From UBA1724 sp963611685 (GTDB lineage: Bacteria > Verrucomicrobiota > Lentisphaeria > Oligosphaerales > Oligosphaeraceae): a stretch of 11,904 nucleotides of DNA. Below, in pieces: positions 1-6,802 of the stretch. The DNA lies in contig CAVDSU010000069.1 of assembly GCA_963611685.1 (NCBI GenBank), positions 1 through 11,904 on the forward strand, given 5' to 3'. Made by a program: the position numbers and the translations under genes. Numbering within the stretch: the stretch's first letter is position 1; each line of letters opens with the position of its first letter. The notes under the pieces were generated by a model, which worked only from the letters and a program-made list of their open reading frames with translations, did not search any database and was not told where the DNA came from.

Positions 1-40
1 CTTTGCATGCTGCCGCCCCCGTACCCCCGCCTCATTTCTT

Positions 41-62
41 CCGCCTGCCGGCGGTGTTTTTT
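41..62 (+). terminator. Hairpin plus T-run, possible terminator of an upstream gene or edge of a dispersed repeat
   Basis: CCGCC (41-45), loop TGCC, GGCGG (50-54) form a 5-bp GC stem followed by TG and a run of six T (57-62). The shape fits a short intrinsic terminator for a gene lying left of the window. The surrounding 18-mer CTTCCGCCTGCCGGCGGT (38-55) matches 11676-11693 at 17 of 18 positions, so it may instead be the end of a repeat family that also occurs at the right edge. Confidence 0.35.
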
Positions 63-76
63 CCCTTTTTCTCTTT

Positions 77-3000
77 ATGAAATTTTATTCCTTCCTTTTC
101 CTTTTCCTTTTCCTGTGTGTGGTGTTATCGGCGCAGGGTGTGAATTTGTTGCGTGAGTCGGGGTTTGGGGACACGGGCGCCTGGAACCAGGGTCTCCCCA
201 TGAACATTTCCTTCCAGGGGGATGTGGTTTCCCTGACGGGGGATTCGTCGGAGCGGTGTTATCTCCAGCAGACGGAGATCCCGATGATTGCGGGCGCCAC
301 CTACCGTTTTTCCGTGGAGTACCGCAGTGACGACGCCACTCGCGGGCATTTTTATTTAGAGCGCGACAGCTATCCCGGATCGATTGGTGGCAAGGAGATC
401 ACGGGGTCTTCTCGCTGGCAGACGGCGGAGTTCGTTTTTGAGCCCACGGCTCCCAAGCAGGGCGACTGCGTCTACTACGCGGTGCTCTCTGCGCTTCCTG
501 GAGCGAAGGGCGTTCTGCAGTATCGGAATCCCCAGCTGACCCTCATGGAGGAATCCCTGTCCAACGTGAAGGCGGAGGCGAAGAACATCCTTCCTGCGTT
601 GGTTCCGATGGAGGGTGGCTGGCACGCCATCGACCCCGGCTTTGTGGAATTCACGGGCGAGGGCGTCGTGCGTGTGACGGGCAGTGCGGAGGGCCGCGAG
701 GGCGTCCTGATGAATGCCGAGGCGCTTCAGGAGGGCGTGCCCTATGCCTTCACCGTCTTCTATCGCGGCACCCCCGGCACGCAGATCGAATACTACGTGG
801 AGCGCATGGAGCCCTACCAGATTGCCAATCGGCGGCTCCCGGTGGCGGAGGATTGGCGGATGGCGAGCATGGATTTTGTGCTCACTCCCGGGGGCTCTGC
901 GCGTCCCTTGGCGGTGCTTTCCCTTCCCAAGGGCGAGACGGGCACGGTAGAATTCGCGCGGCCGATCCTGGAGCGCCGTCGCGGCGTGTTGGTGAATGGC
1001 GATTTTGCGGGCGGGACCCTCGGCTGGGAAGGCGAGGGATGGCGTCTGACGGATTTAGGGGATAGCCACGGTGCGTGTGCGCGTCTGGACAGCCGCATGG
1101 CGGTTGCCGGTCTGCGCCAGAGTGGCCTTTCTGTGGAGAAGGGCAAGATCTACCGTCTGGACTACGACGTCCAGGGCGGCGAGGACCTGGAGTACACGGA
1201 TATCCAGCATGCGACGTGGTTCCGCTTTGCGGTCTTGGATGACCGCGGCGAGGTGATTCCCGCCACTGCGGGGTGGCGCGATACCCGTTCTGGCGATTGG
1301 CGCGGCCGCGAGGTCACCTTCATTGCAGACCGCGACATGGAGGTGACCCTCCAGGGCGAGCCCCGCGGCGCCGGCATTGTCTACTTTGACAATGTGCGCT
1401 TTGGCGAGACCCTCTCCGAGGTGGCGCTGCTGGACATCGCGCTGAAGGCGCCCTTCTCCTACCACAACGGCGCCCGCATCGGCGACGCCGCCAGCGAGTT
1501 CTCCGGGATGGTCCATTCCGTCATTCCCATGGGGACGATCACGGTCTCTTTCCGGGGACAGGAACAGGTTTTCCCTGCCGATGCGCCCGCGGAATTCGTC
1601 TTCGCCATGCCGGAGGAGATTGGCGAATATCCCCTCAAGGCCACGCTGCGGGATGAGCGGGGGACCGTCCTTGCCGAGGAGGAAATCCCCTTCACTCTTC
1701 GCGAAAAGGCGTCCCGGGACATCCGTTTTGACGAGAACAATGTCCTGCACATCGACGGCAAGCCCGTCTTCCCCATCTGCTCTTGGGGAAACTTCGGCGT
1801 GCTTCCCCTCCGGGAGTCCTTCCAGATGCACGCCGACCTGGGTTTCGACGTGGTCATGTGCAATGCCACCCAGCTGGATGACCTGGCGGACTTCGGGCTC
1901 TTCGGCATGCCCCGGATGTCTGCCAGCTTGGGCGCTGTCGCCGAGGACGGGCTCCCGGCACAGAGCGCCGCCCTCCGCGCGCAGTACGCCGAGACTCTTC
2001 AGCATCCCTCCATGTTCGGGTGGTTTGTGACCGACGAGCCCACCTGGAGCGGCCTGAAGTCCTCCGAGACCATCCGCGCCTATCGGCGTTTCCTGAAATA
2101 CGTGGATGACGAGCATCCCTGCTTCCTCAACGAGGCGCCCCGCGGCACTCCCGACGGCAACCGCGGATTCTCCTTCGCCTGCGATATCTACGGCATCGAC
2201 ATCTATCCCATTCCCGGTCCCAGCGGACACTCTAGCTTGGACGACAAGATGATGTCCTGCGTGGGCAAATACACCGACATCTGCCAGGAGACGGTGCGCC
2301 ATCAGAAGCCCGTCTGGATGAGCCTCCAGGCATTTTCGTGGGGCACCCTCTACAATCAGCCCATCCGGATCTTCCCCACGCTCCCGGAGGCCCGGTACAT
2401 GGTGTATGAGTCCATCGCCCACGGCGCCACCGGCGTCTTCTATTGGGGACTCAACCTGGGACCCCAGCAGAATGACAAATACCTGGGCGTCCTGAAGAAG
2501 GCGAACCAGGAGATCCACTCCTTGAGCGCAATCCTCATTGCCCCCGCATCGAAGGACGTGGAGCTCCTCGGCGCTCCCGAAAGCCAGGTCCGCGTCTGCC
2601 ATAAGGCGAATGACGCCGGAGAGCTCTGGATCCTCCTCAATGAATCCGGCGAGAAGGCGGAATTCACGCTGAAGGGCGACTTCCCTGCCAATCTCCGGGA
2701 GGTCGCGACCGATGCGCGCTTCCGTCCCGCAACAGACGGCACGCTGTCGCTCTCGCTGCCGCCCTACGGACTGCTGGTCTTGACGGATGCCGACCGCGCG
2801 CTTCCCGCGCCTCTCGTGATGCCCGCCACGCATCGTGTGAAGGAGCGCGTGGAGCTCCCCACGGACTTCCGGAAGGCGAGCCGCATCTGGTATCCCGGCG
2901 AGGGCAAGAAGGCGGGCTCCCAGGCGGTCTTCCGGATTCCCGTGAAGCTCGACAAGCCCCTGGAACACGCCTGGCTTGCCGCCTCCGTGGACAATGGCTT

Positions 3001-3337
3001 CGTGGCGTATGTCAACGGAAAGGAGGTCATGCGGCAGGCGCAATGGGATCTGGCGTTCACGCTGGATATCGCGAAGGAGCTCCAGGTGGGCGAGAACGAG
3101 ATCGTCCTCCATTGCGCGGACTACGGTCCCGTGCTGGGAGGAACCTTCTGCGGCGCGCTCTTCTCCCTGACGCTCCCCGATGGACGCGTCATTCTCTCGA
3201 ATGACAAGATCCAGGTGCAGAAGCCCTCGGATCGCCGCTGGGTAAAGGCGGAGGTGGTGGCGAAGTTCGGCGATGATCCCTGGCTGAACGTGGAGGCCGC
3301 GCCCTACGAAAAGCCCGCGGAAGTGCCCATCCCGTGA
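77..3337 (+). CDS. Secreted multidomain glycoside hydrolase-like TIM-barrel protein with N-terminal CBM-like domains
   Basis: Predicted secreted enzyme acting on a plant or host glycan; the substrate cannot be named. The ATG opens directly onto a signal peptide (Lys2, then a Phe/Leu-rich core, cleavage near SAQG at about residue 20). Three CBM4/9-like beta-sandwiches follow at about 22-160, 168-300 and 303-445 (each with an N-L-L, N-I-L or V-N-G-D opening and a W-R or W-Q...F...F strand), then an Ig-like domain (about 448-545). A TIM-barrel (about 553-830) opens with LHIDGKPVFP, a classic entry strand of this superfamily. GWFVTDEP places a probable acid/base Glu654 at the end of barrel strand 4; FYWGL (788-792) marks the last strand. 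A small beta domain (to about 915) and a jelly roll (about 934-1060, with NGFVAYVNGKEV) finish the protein. The usual strand-7 nucleophile position reads VWMSLQAF, with Gln751. No Shine-Dalgarno; the leader is pyrimidine-rich. The exact GH family is not recognised. Confidence 0.85.
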   Translation: MKFYSFLFLFLFLCVVLSAQGVNLLRESGFGDTGAWNQGLPMNISFQGDVVSLTGDSSERCYLQQTEIPMIAGATYRFSVEYRSDDATRGHFYLERDSYPGSIGGKEITGSSRWQTAEFVFEPTAPKQGDCVYYAVLSALPGAKGVLQYRNPQLTLMEESLSNVKAEAKNILPALVPMEGGWHAIDPGFVEFTGEGVVRVTGSAEGREGVLMNAEALQEGVPYAFTVFYRGTPGTQIEYYVERMEPYQIANRRLPVAEDWRMASMDFVLTPGGSARPLAVLSLPKGETGTVEFARPILERRRGVLVNGDFAGGTLGWEGEGWRLTDLGDSHGACARLDSRMAVAGLRQSGLSVEKGKIYRLDYDVQGGEDLEYTDIQHATWFRFAVLDDRGEVIPATAGWRDTRSGDWRGREVTFIADRDMEVTLQGEPRGAGIVYFDNVRFGETLSEVALLDIALKAPFSYHNGARIGDAASEFSGMVHSVIPMGTITVSFRGQEQVFPADAPAEFVFAMPEEIGEYPLKATLRDERGTVLAEEEIPFTLREKASRDIRFDENNVLHIDGKPVFPICSWGNFGVLPLRESFQMHADLGFDVVMCNATQLDDLADFGLFGMPRMSASLGAVAEDGLPAQSAALRAQYAETLQHPSMFGWFVTDEPTWSGLKSSETIRAYRRFLKYVDDEHPCFLNEAPRGTPDGNRGFSFACDIYGIDIYPIPGPSGHSSLDDKMMSCVGKYTDICQETVRHQKPVWMSLQAFSWGTLYNQPIRIFPTLPEARYMVYESIAHGATGVFYWGLNLGPQQNDKYLGVLKKANQEIHSLSAILIAPASKDVELLGAPESQVRVCHKANDAGELWILLNESGEKAEFTLKGDFPANLREVATDARFRPATDGTLSLSLPPYGLLVLTDADRALPAPLVMPATHRVKERVELPTDFRKASRIWYPGEGKKAGSQAVFRIPVKLDKPLEHAWLAASVDNGFVAYVNGKEVMRQAQWDLAFTLDIAKELQVGENEIVLHCADYGPVLGGTFCGALFSLTLPDGRVILSNDKIQVQKPSDRRWVKAEVVAKFGDDPWLNVEAAPYEKPAEVPIP

Positions 3338-3340
3338 CGC

Positions 3341-3379
3341 AAAAAGGGGGTGCCCCGGTCGGGGCACCCCCCCTTTTTT
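3341..3379 (+). terminator. Strong intrinsic terminator after the glycoside hydrolase-like gene
   Basis: GGGGGTGCCCC (3346-3356), loop GGTC, GGGGCACCCCC (3361-3371) form a perfect 11-bp stem. It is preceded by AAAAA (3341-3345) and followed by two C and TTTTTT (3374-3379). The A and T runs make it partly symmetric, but it starts 3 bp after the stop codon, so termination of the + strand gene is the clear role. Confidence 0.93.
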
Positions 3380-3486
3380 CTTAAAAATCCCGAATGCAAT
3401 TTGCAATCGGTGCAAGGATCATTAAATTAGCCTCTGCGCCCGGCAGATTATTGAAAATCGTCTTGCGTAGATCAAATCATTTTCCC

Positions 3487-3571
3487 GGTGGGTTACCCAA
3501 GCGGTCAACGGGGGCAGACTGTAAATCTGCTAGCTTTGCTTTCCATGGTCCGAATCCATGACCCACCACCA
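3487..3571 (+). tRNA. tRNA-Tyr (anticodon GTA)
   Basis: Acceptor stem GGTGGGT (3487-3493) pairs perfectly with ACCCACC (3561-3567), followed by discriminator A3568 and an encoded CCA (3569-3571). The anticodon stem GCAGA/TCTGC (3514-3518, 3526-3530) holds loop CTGTAAA with anticodon GTA at 3521-3523. A 13-nt variable arm (3531-3543) makes it class II, as expected for bacterial tRNA-Tyr. The T arm is CATGG-TCCGAAT-CCATG (3544-3560), with TCCGAAT in place of the commoner TTCGAAT. A possible promoter lies just upstream (TTGAAA 3451-3456, AATCAT 3475-3480, 18-bp spacer), but it is weak. The gene stands alone, with its own terminator. Confidence 0.96.
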
Positions 3572-3576
3572 TTTTG

Positions 3577-3609
3577 AAATCCGGTAGCGATGAGTTGCCG
3601 GATTTTTTT
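3577..3609 (+). terminator. Intrinsic terminator of the tRNA-Tyr gene
   Basis: AAATCCGG (3577-3584) pairs with CCGGATTT (3598-3605), extendable inward by a T-G and an A-T pair, and runs into seven T (3603-3609). It begins 6 bp after the tRNA CCA end, so it fits a monocistronic tRNA transcript. Confidence 0.9.
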
Positions 3610-3665
3610 GTTTTTGTCCTGCTTGAAATTTTTTCCCCCACCCAGTCTCTTCCCCATTTTTTTTT

Positions 3666-4433
3666 ATGGCCCGGATCCCCTACATCAAGTATCGGCGTCC
3701 CACGGAACGTCAGCGTCAGAGCGTCGCGGGTCGGCGGTATTTGTTGCGTCGTGGGGTAGTCTCGTGGCTAAGCCGTGGGAAGGGCAGCCACAATTTGGCG
3801 ATTGGCTTGGAGGTGCCGACGGGTCTGTCGGGGGATTTGGCGGATGTGGCGGCCTTTTGGAGTGGCGTGAGGGCGCAGGGTGGTCGTCGGTTGATGGAGG
3901 TCAAGCGGAGTTGTCTGGTCGTCTGCGCGTTGGATCGTGCGGAGTGCTATGCGGCCAGCATCAATCCGGATTTGCTCTTTGAGGAGCTCTGCCAGTGCCG
4001 CGCGCGGAAGGCGTCCCTGGAGGAGGAGATTCGCCGGACCGAGCCGCAGTTGCGGGACACGCATACCCTTTTTGAAGAATACGCCGACTGGCACTACGAG
4101 GAGACCCAGAATCCGGAGTACCTGAAGTGCATCCACCGCGCCAAGGAGTTGGAGGACAAGCTCTACCGCGGGACCCGCATGGACCGCCTGCGCCGTTGTG
4201 AAGCGGGGGATTTGCTGTATTTGGCGGTTCCGGAGGGCGTGGTTCGTCCGGAGGAGGTCATGCCGGGGTGGGGTGTGCTGTCGTTGTCTGCGGAGGGCAA
4301 GATGAGTGTCCTTCGGGAGGCGTTGCCCCAGGAGGTGCGCCCCGCCATGCGGAATCACCTGGGAATCCAGATCGCGCTGCGCGCCAGCGAATTTGTCTGC
4401 GCGGGAATGGGATTTTCCCGGGGACGGAAGTAG
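3666..4433 (+). CDS. PD-(D/E)XK nuclease-like protein related to MmcB, with a helical insertion
   Basis: 255 residues, predicted soluble, with no signal peptide or membrane segment. The N-terminal half carries a restriction-endonuclease-like signature: Asp60 in DLADVAAFW, then Glu78-Val79-Lys80 in RRLMEVKRS, the spacing of a D...ExK active site. The C-terminal part (about 178-220) reads C-x3-D-L-L-Y-L-A-V-P, then a P-E-E-V-x-P-G-W-G-V-L run. This is the same order as the CD-(x)-FAVP...P-x-x-G-L block of MmcB-family DNA repair proteins. Between the two halves lies a charged, helix-forming stretch (about 101-177, rich in Glu/Arg/Lys/Leu) that the roughly 150-residue MmcB proteins lack. The basic N-terminus (residues 8-40) could contact DNA. 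The start was chosen because the ATG follows a T-run leader and gives a full domain; there is no Shine-Dalgarno. It lies 18 bp before the TetR gene and is probably co-transcribed with it. Family placement is from motif order only. Confidence 0.7.
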   Translation: MARIPYIKYRRPTERQRQSVAGRRYLLRRGVVSWLSRGKGSHNLAIGLEVPTGLSGDLADVAAFWSGVRAQGGRRLMEVKRSCLVVCALDRAECYAASINPDLLFEELCQCRARKASLEEEIRRTEPQLRDTHTLFEEYADWHYEETQNPEYLKCIHRAKELEDKLYRGTRMDRLRRCEAGDLLYLAVPEGVVRPEEVMPGWGVLSLSAEGKMSVLREALPQEVRPAMRNHLGIQIALRASEFVCAGMGFSRGRK

Positions 4434-4451
4434 AGAATTCCCCTGGTCGAT

Positions 4452-5183
4452 ATGGCACGTAGCGCGTCAGCGAATTTTGCGGCTCCGGAGAGCGGGCTTT
4501 CCCGGAAGAGGCACGCCCGTCGGGAAGAAGAGGGCGATGTGCGCCGGCGGCTTTTGTCGGCGGGATTGCGGATTTTTGCCGAGAAGGGCTATGAGCGTGC
4601 GGGGATTCGCGAGATCTGTGCGTTGGCGGGGAGCAACCTGGCGGCGGTGAACTACTACTTCGGGGGGAAGGCGCGGTTTTACCGCGAGGTGAGCGTCTAC
4701 GGGCAGTCTTTGCGGCTGCAGGAGCTCCAGCGGCTGATGGACTCCGCGGGGGACGAGGATCCCTGGGAGACCCTGTCGCGACACGTGGAGGCGCTCATCA
4801 GCTACTCCTTCGACAGCGACATGTTCCATTCGGCGTGGCTATACCTCCGCGAATACGTGAACTCCCCGAATTTCCGCCCGGCGTCCTATCCGGATGCCTC
4901 GGGGCGGGATCCCCAGGTGGTCTTTGAGGAGCACGTCCAGGGCATTATGGCGAAGCTCCTGGGGCCCAAGGCCACCGAGGAGAACATGGCGCTGGTGCGC
5001 TATACCTACGCCTCCCTGAGCCTCTTCCTCCTGCTGGAGCCCCCGAAGCACGCGGATGCCGCCGACCTCTTGCCGCAGGTGAAGTCCCTCATCGGACCCG
5101 AACGACTGCGGGACCACATCATGGCGCTGGTGCGGCAGACCGTGGACTCCCTCAAGGCGCCGACAGACGGCAACAGGCAGTAG
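4452..5183 (+). CDS. TetR-family transcriptional regulator, CecR (YbiH)-like
   Basis: 243 residues. The TetR DNA-binding domain is clear: helix 1 VRRRLLSAGLRIFAEKGYE (30-48), the helix-turn-helix IREICALAGSNLAAVNYYF (52-70), then GGKARFYREV. The NLAAVNYYFGGK form is typical of the CecR/DUF1956 branch, whose E. coli member controls a drug-efflux ABC operon with an HlyD-type subunit. The remainder is the ligand-binding helical domain. There is an unusual basic tail of about 28 residues before helix 1. The gene sits 18 bp after the nuclease-like gene and 191 bp before the efflux operon start, in the same direction. The inference is that it represses that operon, perhaps through the inverted repeat at 5285-5300. 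No Shine-Dalgarno is seen, so the start could lie further in, but no good internal ATG precedes helix 1. Confidence 0.88.
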   Translation: MARSASANFAAPESGLSRKRHARREEEGDVRRRLLSAGLRIFAEKGYERAGIREICALAGSNLAAVNYYFGGKARFYREVSVYGQSLRLQELQRLMDSAGDEDPWETLSRHVEALISYSFDSDMFHSAWLYLREYVNSPNFRPASYPDASGRDPQVVFEEHVQGIMAKLLGPKATEENMALVRYTYASLSLFLLLEPPKHADAADLLPQVKSLIGPERLRDHIMALVRQTVDSLKAPTDGNRQ

Positions 5184-5284
5184 TCCCGCGGGGGAAAAGA
5201 AAGGGCCGTCGGGGGGGACTTTCGCACAATTTCCAGGGCGGAAACCCGTTTCTTTTTTTGACGCTTTGTCGAATGCGTGTCCTG

Positions 5285-5300
5285 TCCGGTTTTGTCCGGA
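5285..5300. promoter_or_regulatory. Candidate TetR operator: inverted repeat TCCGG-N6-CCGGA
   Basis: TCCGG (5285-5289) and CCGGA (5296-5300) are perfect inverted arms around TTTTGT, about 75 bp upstream of the outer membrane factor start. The same stretch also reads as a direct repeat of GTCCGG separated by TTTT. A TTGACG hexamer (5258-5263) resembling a -35 box lies just upstream, but no convincing -10 box is at the right spacing. The assignment is inferred from position after a TetR gene; a 5-bp arm is short for this family. Confidence 0.3.
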
Positions 5301-5374
5301 GGCATTATTTTTTGTCGTTTTCCTCTGCCGGGGGATTGATCCGGCCGTTTTTTCACCCCTGTTTTTTCTGCGTC

Positions 5375-6703
5375 ATGCGGTATCTCAACGTTTCCACCCT
5401 TCTTCTCGTCCTGTTCCTGTGCGCCGGAATGCTGCGTGCGGAGGAGTCGGCCCCCCAGAAGCTGAAGCTGACCCTGGAGGAGGCCAAGCAGATTGCCTTG
5501 GAGCAGAACCCCAGTCTAGCCCAGGTCGAGGCCGGCATCCAGACGGCAATGGCGGCTTTGGAGAGTGCCCACAGCGGCTATTTGCCCTCCGTGGACCTCT
5601 CGGCGGGCGTCACCCGTCTCCGCGACGTGGCCACACGCCCCGTGCGGGACTATGACAACACCACCCAGTATGACCTGGGCCTCTCTGCCTCCTATCTGGT
5701 CTTCGACGGCTTCGCCCGTCGCTTCCGGACCCTCTCCGCCGAGCTGGGCACCGAGGTCGCCACGGCCGAGTGCGAGGACGCCAAGCGTCTGTTGATGGAC
5801 TCCGTGGCCTACGCCTTCTACCAGGTGCTTCTCGCCCAGAATACCATGGAGATCCGCGAGCAGGACGCCGCCTTCAATCGCCTGCTCCACGAAGACGCCA
5901 AGAAGAAGTACGACTACGGTACCTCCAAGCTCTCCGAAGTGTTGAACTTCGAGTATCAGGTGAAGACCGCGGAGGCCAACTACGTCGCTGCGCGGAACTC
6001 CTGGCGCACTGCCTGCGTGAGCCTGGGCGCGCTGCTGTCCCTGCAGCAGGACAACCTGTGGGAGAGCATCGAGCTGGTGGCTCCTGCGGAGGACGCGGGG
6101 CAGACTGGCGAGTTGCCGGCGGTCTCCGAGATGATCTCCTACGCCCTGGAGCATCGTCCCGACTTGCAGAATGCGCGTCGGAACGTGGAGACTGCGGAGC
6201 TGTCTTTGAAGGAAGCGAAAGCGGGCTGGGCTCCCACGGTGAGCCTCTTCGGCAACTACGACTTCGCCCGGACGCACTCCGCGCACTTCAACAGCCATTA
6301 CGACCGCGACGTCAACTTTGGCGTGAAGGCCAGCTGGAACCTCTTCAATGGCGGCGCCACCACGGCGGCGATTCACCAGTCCGAGGCGCAGCTGAATGCG
6401 GCGCGGAAGGCGTTGATTGCCACGGAGGATACCGTGAGCAGCGAGGTGCGCAAGTGCCATCTGAGCCTTCGTTCCGCTGCGGAGATTTTGGAGAAGGAGA
6501 ACATCCTTCTGGACGTGGCCACCCGCATTCGCGACCTGGTGCGCGAGGAGTATCTGGGCGGCACGGCCACCATCACTCGCCTCAACGAGGTGCAGACCAA
6601 CCTGACCAGCACCTCCCTGGCGCGCACCAACGCCTGGATTGACCTGCTCTATGCGGGGGAGAACCTCTCCTCCGTCACCGGCGGCTATCCGTTGGCGAAG
6701 TAG
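5375..6703 (+). CDS. TolC-family outer membrane efflux factor
   Basis: Outer membrane channel of the tripartite pump, expected to be a trimer with a beta-barrel in the outer membrane and a long periplasmic alpha-barrel. 442 residues from ATG 5375, which gives a clean signal peptide (MRY, then a Leu/Val core, cleavage after LRA at residue 22). The frame stays open upstream to 5258, but those residues would bury the signal peptide. No canonical lipobox precedes Cys16, so it is probably not a lipoprotein. The two OEP repeats are visible: LTLEEAKQIALEQNPSL at 32-48 with a following GYLPSVDLSAG, and ISYALEHRPDLQNARRN at 254-270 followed by AGWAPTVSLFGNY. The leader is pyrimidine-rich (TTTTTTCTGCGTC) with no Shine-Dalgarno. 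First gene of the efflux operon, 99 bp before the fusion protein. Confidence 0.92.
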   Translation: MRYLNVSTLLLVLFLCAGMLRAEESAPQKLKLTLEEAKQIALEQNPSLAQVEAGIQTAMAALESAHSGYLPSVDLSAGVTRLRDVATRPVRDYDNTTQYDLGLSASYLVFDGFARRFRTLSAELGTEVATAECEDAKRLLMDSVAYAFYQVLLAQNTMEIREQDAAFNRLLHEDAKKKYDYGTSKLSEVLNFEYQVKTAEANYVAARNSWRTACVSLGALLSLQQDNLWESIELVAPAEDAGQTGELPAVSEMISYALEHRPDLQNARRNVETAELSLKEAKAGWAPTVSLFGNYDFARTHSAHFNSHYDRDVNFGVKASWNLFNGGATTAAIHQSEAQLNAARKALIATEDTVSSEVRKCHLSLRSAAEILEKENILLDVATRIRDLVREEYLGGTATITRLNEVQTNLTSTSLARTNAWIDLLYAGENLSSVTGGYPLAK

Positions 6704-6747
6704 CGGAGGCGCATTCTATCCATCCGGCGGCCCTCTGGGAACGCTCG

Positions 6748-6766
6748 GGGAGGAGTGCGCCCTCCC
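6748..6766 (+). other. Intra-operon hairpin between outer membrane factor and fusion protein genes
   Basis: GGGAGG (6748-6753), loop AGTGCGC, CCTCCC (6761-6766) form a 6-bp stem followed by TCTTTC. It lies in the 99-bp gap between the first two efflux genes. It lacks a real T-run, so it is more likely a processing or mRNA-stability hairpin than a terminator; it may also be incidental in GC-rich DNA. Confidence 0.3.
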
Positions 6767-6802
6767 TCTTTCATCCTCGGCAATTCACTGCATCCCCCGA
6801 CC

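Noticed and set aside
1055..3415. Open frame of 786 codons on the - strand opposite the glycoside hydrolase-like gene
   Set aside because: It reads through the terminator hairpin, shows no fold or motif, and is a by-product of GC-rich codon bias on the + strand.
3487..3620. tRNA-Tyr as an integration site for a mobile element
   Set aside because: No second copy of the tRNA 3' end, no integrase and no phage gene is visible in the window, and a normal terminator follows the tRNA at once.
5182..5220. AGTCCC/GGGACT dyad after the TetR gene as a terminator
   Set aside because: The stem is only 6 bp with a 27-nt loop and there is no T-run after it.
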